Assembly: GCA_030539815.1 (NCBI GenBank)
Contig: JAUNXM010000077.1
Location: 1 to 9,164 of the forward strand
Origin: Methanobacterium sp.
Lineage (GTDB): Archaea > Methanobacteriota > Methanobacteria > Methanobacteriales > Methanobacteriaceae
DNA length: 9,164 nucleotides
Direction of reading: 5' to 3'
Below, in pieces: positions 6,167 to 9,164 of the stretch. Made by a program: the position numbers and the translations under genes. Position 1 is the stretch's first letter, and every line of letters starts with the position of its first letter. The notes below the pieces were generated by a model, which had not been told where the DNA came from, did no database searches, and saw nothing but the letters and a program-made list of their open reading frames with translations.

Positions 6167-7717
6167 ATGCTCTTGGAACACAATGTGGTGGTGAAGGATC
6201 CCCTCAAGGTGGGCCTTCGCTTCGCCTCCTGCTACCCCAATCTCTACCGCAGTGCCATGTCCTCACTGGGTTTTCACATAATCTACGACTTCCTGAACCA
6301 TCAGGATGATGTTTACTGTGAACGGGTGGTTTATCCCTATGGTAAGAGCCTGGAGACTGGTTCCCCCCTGAAGGATTTTGATGTGGTGGGATTCTCACTG
6401 CAGTATGAGCAGGATTACCCCCATGTTTTGGAAATGCTCCGTGAAGGTGGTTTAAACATCCACAAGGAAGATCGGTCCCCAGAAGATCCTCTGATCATCG
6501 CGGGTGGTCCTTGTGCCAGCTCCAACCCCCTACCCATGACTAATTTCATTGATTTCTTCCTGGTGGGTGATGGTGAAGTTATACTCCCTGATTTCCTGGA
6601 CAAGTTAAGTGAACTGGATAACCCCAAGGAGGAGATTGATGCCTTCCCGGATGTAGAAGGAGTGTTCATCCCAGGTAAACAGGCCAGGCTGGTGCAGGTG
6701 GAGGATATGCAGGATGCCTGGCGTCCCATAAAACAGGTGCATCCCGAAACTGACAACTCGGAACTCATTCCAGCCTTTGGTAGATCATTCCTCCTAGAAG
6801 TTTCTAGGGGTTGTGCCCGTGGTTGCCGGTTCTGCATGGCGGGGTGCATGTACCGGCCCCGTAGAGAGGCAAACCTAAAAACCCTGATTGAAACTGCTGA
6901 ACAGGGCCGGGAAGCCACCGGGTTAAACAAGATCGCACTTATTGGGGGTGCTGTTTCCGATTACTCCCAGATTGAAGAGTTGTGCCAGGAACTCTTACTG
7001 CGTGATTTCCATGTCACAACCCCATCCCTGCGTATTGAATCGGTTTCCAGGAATCTTCTGGAAAACTTGAAGGAAAGTGGACTTAAAACCATTACCATAG
7101 CCCCGGAATCCACCTGGAGACTTAGAAAAGTGGTGAATAAACCCATCACAAATGATGATATCCGCAGGACCATGAAGACTGCCTTTGATATGAACTTCAA
7201 TGTTAAGCTCTATTTCCTGGTAGGACTCCCCACGGAAACTGATGGTGATCTGGAAGACCTGGTGAACCTGGTGAGGGATCTTGAAGTTATGGCCCCGAAC
7301 CGTGATTCCCTACGAATAAGCGTTAACCCATTCATACCAAAACCCCACACCCCCTTCCAGTGGGCGGAGTTCAACCCCAAGGATATAAAGTCCAGGGTGA
7401 AATACTTGAAGAAACAGGTAAAAAACCGGCACTTCAAGGTGGAAAATCCCAATAAATCCCTAATGCAGTACGTTTTATCTGTAGGGGATGCGGATTTAGC
7501 CCATATTATTGAAGACTCATCCCATAGAAAGGTCCCCCTTGGTGAGTGGAAGAAACTTATCCCACAATGGAATTTAGGTGACAATCTTCCCTGGAGAGAT
7601 ATAGATGTTAACATTGATGATGAATACCTAATAGATGAATATAATAAGGCACTAAATGGGGATCTTACACCCTGGTGTGAGACTTTTGGGTGTTACCATT
7701 GTGGTGCCTGTGATTAA
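6167..7717 (+). CDS. Radical SAM protein with B12-binding-like N-terminus (TIGR03960-related)
   Basis: A 516-residue protein of uncharacterised function. The N-terminal part (about 10-160) resembles the Rossmann-like B12-binding region of B12-type radical SAM enzymes: VGLRFASCYPNLY, VVGFSLQYEQDY at 73-84, IIAGGPCASSNPLPMTNF at 110-127, and VGDGE at 133-137. The radical SAM core begins at 205 with CARGCRFC (Cys216, Cys220, Cys223 ligating a 4Fe-4S cluster that cleaves S-adenosylmethionine). It continues with ALIGGAVSDY (257-266, a GGE-like S-adenosylmethionine contact), IAPES at 311-315 and GLPTE at 353-357. The C-terminus carries a further cysteine cluster, Cys504, Cys509, Cys512 and Cys515, in CETFGCYHCGACD, as seen at the end of TIGR03960-type proteins. 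In many bacteria that family is fused to or paired with a DUF2344 protein; none is visible nearby here. Cobalamin binding is not certain, as no DxHxxG motif is seen. The substrate is unknown. The ATG start fits a leaderless transcript. Confidence 0.85.
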   Translation: MLLEHNVVVKDPLKVGLRFASCYPNLYRSAMSSLGFHIIYDFLNHQDDVYCERVVYPYGKSLETGSPLKDFDVVGFSLQYEQDYPHVLEMLREGGLNIHKEDRSPEDPLIIAGGPCASSNPLPMTNFIDFFLVGDGEVILPDFLDKLSELDNPKEEIDAFPDVEGVFIPGKQARLVQVEDMQDAWRPIKQVHPETDNSELIPAFGRSFLLEVSRGCARGCRFCMAGCMYRPRREANLKTLIETAEQGREATGLNKIALIGGAVSDYSQIEELCQELLLRDFHVTTPSLRIESVSRNLLENLKESGLKTITIAPESTWRLRKVVNKPITNDDIRRTMKTAFDMNFNVKLYFLVGLPTETDGDLEDLVNLVRDLEVMAPNRDSLRISVNPFIPKPHTPFQWAEFNPKDIKSRVKYLKKQVKNRHFKVENPNKSLMQYVLSVGDADLAHIIEDSSHRKVPLGEWKKLIPQWNLGDNLPWRDIDVNIDDEYLIDEYNKALNGDLTPWCETFGCYHCGACD

Positions 7718-7795
7718 AAAAAGTAGGGCCGCCCTGTAATTAGGAAAGTAAAACCTGGGATTAAGATAATAATGCCTGTAATTAGAAAGAAAATT
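7707..7795 (+). repeat. Degenerate 21-bp tandem repeat starting in the stop codon region
   Basis: Four units begin at 7707, 7733, 7754 and 7775 with heads CCTGTGATTA, CCTGTAATTA, CCTGGGATTA and CCTGTAATTA, each followed by an A/G-rich tail. The last three are exactly 21 bp each. The first is 26 bp and includes the final Cys-Asp codons and the TAA of the radical SAM gene. The second and fourth units share an exact 11-base CCTGTAATTAG. It fills most of the gap to the next gene and encodes no product that I can see. Confidence 0.65.
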
Positions 7796-7804
7796 ATGAT
7801 ATTG

Positions 7805-7817
7805 ATATAATATATTA
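7805..7817 (+). promoter_or_regulatory. Candidate TATA box for the aminotransferase gene
   Basis: ATATAATATATTA lies right after the tandem repeat and about 55-70 bp before the chosen start, leaving a leader of some 35-40 nt. A second TATA-like tract, TATTAAATA at 7851-7859, is too close to the start to serve with the downstream ribosome binding site. Confidence 0.4.
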
Positions 7818-7863
7818 AAGCCCATTAAAATAGCACGTTTGAGAAATAAGTATTAAATAAATT

Positions 7864-7870
7864 GGCGATT
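7864..7870 (+). promoter_or_regulatory. Ribosome binding site deciding the aminotransferase start
   Basis: GGCGATT, 3 nt before ATG 7874 (GGCG itself 6 nt before), is one base off the GGTGATT seen elsewhere in the window. It overlaps an in-frame TTG at 7862 and so favours the ATG over the TTG. Confidence 0.45.
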
Positions 7871-7873
7871 ACC

Positions 7874-8986
7874 ATGAAACCTTCTAAAAGAGTTCAATGC
7901 ATTGATCTGTCTGGAATTCGGAAAATGTTCGATATGGTGGGGGAAAACTCCATCAACCTGGCACTGGGAGAACCAGACTTTGATACACCAGCCCATATTC
8001 GCGAAGCAGTTAAGGAAGCCCTGGATGAGGGTTTCACCCATTACACCAATAACACCGGCATTGTGGAATTAAGGGAGGCCATAGCCCATAAATTACAGAC
8101 AGAAAACCAGATCCCAGCCTCACCCGAGTCAATTATAGTTACGGTGGGGGCCAGCGGAGCACTCTACTCCAGTGCCCATGCACTGGTAGATGACGGGGAC
8201 GAAGTGATCATCCCTGATCCTGGTTTTGTGGCCTATGATGCCTGTGTGAAGCTCAGTGGAGGGGTGCCCATACCTGCACAGCTCAAGGATGATAATGATT
8301 TCCGCATGATACCCGAGGATGTGCTGGAACTGGTAACAGCCAAAACCAAGGCCATTATAATGAATTCACCCGGTAACCCCACCGGTGCGGTCCTGGAAAA
8401 GGAAGATGTTAAGGGTTTAGCAGACATTGCCACTGACCATAACTTGACCCTGATCTCTGATGAGATCTACGATAAGATCATTTACGGTAAGAAACATTAC
8501 AGCCCGGCAACCTACTCAGATAACGTGGTAACCATTAATGGGTTCTCCAAGACCTATGCCATGACTGGTTTCCGCATAGGATACCTGGCAGCTCCCCCAA
8601 CTTTAACCGAGGAACTTTTAAAAATCCATCAGTACAGTGTTACCTGTACCACCTCCCTGGCCCAAAAAGCAGCTCTGGCAGCACTCACCGGACCCCAGGA
8701 TAGTGTGGGTGAGATGGTGGCTGAATTTAAAAGACGTCGGGATTTGGTGGTGGGAAGGCTGCGTGATATGGGAATCCACTGCAACCTGCCCCACGGTGCA
8801 TTTTACGTGTTCCCATCCACTGATAATCCGGAAAAATTCGTGGAAGAAGCACTGAAGAAAGACGTGGTACTGGTTCCTGGCACTTCCTTTGGCCAGTATG
8901 GTGCGGGACACTTCCGCATATCATACGCCGCATCCTACCAGGATCTAAAAGAGGCCATGGATCGTCTGGAGTCCATAGGCTGGTGA
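7874..8986 (+). CDS. PLP-dependent class I/II aminotransferase (aspartate aminotransferase-like)
   Basis: A 370-residue fold-type I PLP enzyme of the aspartate aminotransferase superfamily. Landmarks from ATG 7874: NLALGEPDFDTP (28-39, substrate-binding arm), HYTNNTG with Tyr57, GASGALY (92-98, phosphate cup), MNSPGNPTGAV (163-173, Asn168 facing PLP), SDEIYDKI (195-202, Asp196 for the pyridine nitrogen and Tyr199), GFSKTYAMTGFRIGY (223-237) with Lys226 as the Schiff-base lysine and Arg234, and FRISYA with Arg348 for the substrate carboxylate. All catalytic residues are present. It transfers amino groups between an amino acid and a 2-oxo acid in the cytosol. Aspartate is plausible, but the family also covers aromatic, alanine and other substrates, so specificity is open. 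An in-frame TTG at 7862 would add four residues (M-A-I-T). ATG 7874 is preferred because GGCGATT sits properly before it. It is followed by oligo-T tracts and appears to be transcribed alone. Confidence 0.9.
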   Translation: MKPSKRVQCIDLSGIRKMFDMVGENSINLALGEPDFDTPAHIREAVKEALDEGFTHYTNNTGIVELREAIAHKLQTENQIPASPESIIVTVGASGALYSSAHALVDDGDEVIIPDPGFVAYDACVKLSGGVPIPAQLKDDNDFRMIPEDVLELVTAKTKAIIMNSPGNPTGAVLEKEDVKGLADIATDHNLTLISDEIYDKIIYGKKHYSPATYSDNVVTINGFSKTYAMTGFRIGYLAAPPTLTEELLKIHQYSVTCTTSLAQKAALAALTGPQDSVGEMVAEFKRRRDLVVGRLRDMGIHCNLPHGAFYVFPSTDNPEKFVEEALKKDVVLVPGTSFGQYGAGHFRISYAASYQDLKEAMDRLESIGW

Positions 8987-9018
8987 AAAAATCAACCCTC
9001 CAGAACATATTTTCTTCA

Positions 9019-9079
9019 TTTTTTTTTAATCAAAAGGATTTCAACTTCAAAATGACAAGTTAATTCCATTATTTTTTTT
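9019..9079 (+). terminator. Oligo-T tracts after the aminotransferase gene
   Basis: A run of nine T's (9019-9027) and a further run of eight (9072-9079, with more T-rich sequence to about 9097) follow the gene within 100 bp. Archaeal RNA polymerase terminates at such U-rich tracts without needing a hairpin. The first run is the likely terminator and the second a backup. The rest of 8987-9164 shows no gene. Confidence 0.5.
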
Positions 9080-9164
9080 ATTTTTATTCTGATTTTTAAT
9101 ATTGAATTTTAGTAATTAACTATTCTTATAAATTATATTATGATGAAACATCACCAACACTAGA

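Noticed and set aside
6204..7614. Long minus-strand open frames opposite the radical SAM gene
   Set aside because: They are antisense shadows of a well-recognised coding sequence, with low-complexity Ser/Arg-rich translations, no family resemblance and no ribosome binding site.
7725..7735. AGGG-CCG-CCCT as a hairpin terminator after the radical SAM gene
   Set aside because: The stem is only 4-5 bp with a tiny loop and is not followed by a T run. It is better explained as part of the first tandem-repeat unit.
8618..9008. Minus-strand open frames across the end of the aminotransferase
   Set aside because: They are shadows of conserved aminotransferase codons and extend into oligo-A/T sequence, with no family features.
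9140..9163. Tiny His-rich frame (M-M-K-H-H-Q-H-stop) after a TATA-like tract, a possible leader peptide
   Set aside because: It has seven codons, no ribosome binding site, and no attenuator or downstream gene visible before the window ends. Chance is the simplest explanation.

Overview
The window looks like chromosomal DNA of a methanogenic archaeon, most likely Methanobacteriales and probably Methanobacterium or a close relative. This rests on an archaeal-type phosphopantetheine adenylyltransferase, a DUF84 NTPase, an archaeal radical SAM protein, GGTGAT-type ribosome binding sites, TATA boxes placed for leaderless transcription and oligo-T tracts after genes. The genus is inferred from overall resemblance, not from any search.

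The left half (1-5011) is AT-rich and looks like an accessory cell-surface glycan region. Three minus-strand genes run in the order 3475->1837, 1812->136, 97-><1. The first two are tandem paralogous GT-C (PMT/ArnT-like) polytopic glycosyltransferases, and the third is the start of a cytosolic GT4-type glycosyltransferase cut by the window edge. The first gene is broken by a one-base frameshift in a run of nine T's. The third has no ATG, GTG or TTG at its expected start, only ATA. Divergent to these, 3692-5011 encodes a short membrane protein whose N-terminus resembles the oligosaccharyltransferase AglB/STT3 and which lacks the usual large C-terminal domain. A 41-bp dyad overlaps its presumed TATA box.

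The right half (5015-8986) is visibly richer in G and C and looks like core genome. On the minus strand coaD (CoA synthesis) and a DUF84 house-cleaning NTPase form a two-gene unit that converges on the STT3-like gene with only 3 bp between stop codons. On the plus strand follow an uncharacterised radical SAM protein related to TIGR03960 and a PLP-dependent class I/II aminotransferase. The coaD/radical SAM divergent intergenic region carries several small symmetric and repeated elements. The gap after the radical SAM gene is filled by a degenerate 21-bp tandem repeat that begins in the gene's last codons. The window ends in an AT-rich stretch with oligo-T terminator-like runs and no gene.

The genes point to two unrelated jobs: decoration of surface lipids or proteins with sugars on the left, and cofactor, nucleotide and amino-acid metabolism on the right. 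No defence system, mobile element, CRISPR array, tRNA or rRNA was seen. The most interesting signals are the homopolymer frameshift, the possible AUA start, the two TATA-spanning dyads and the 21-bp repeat.
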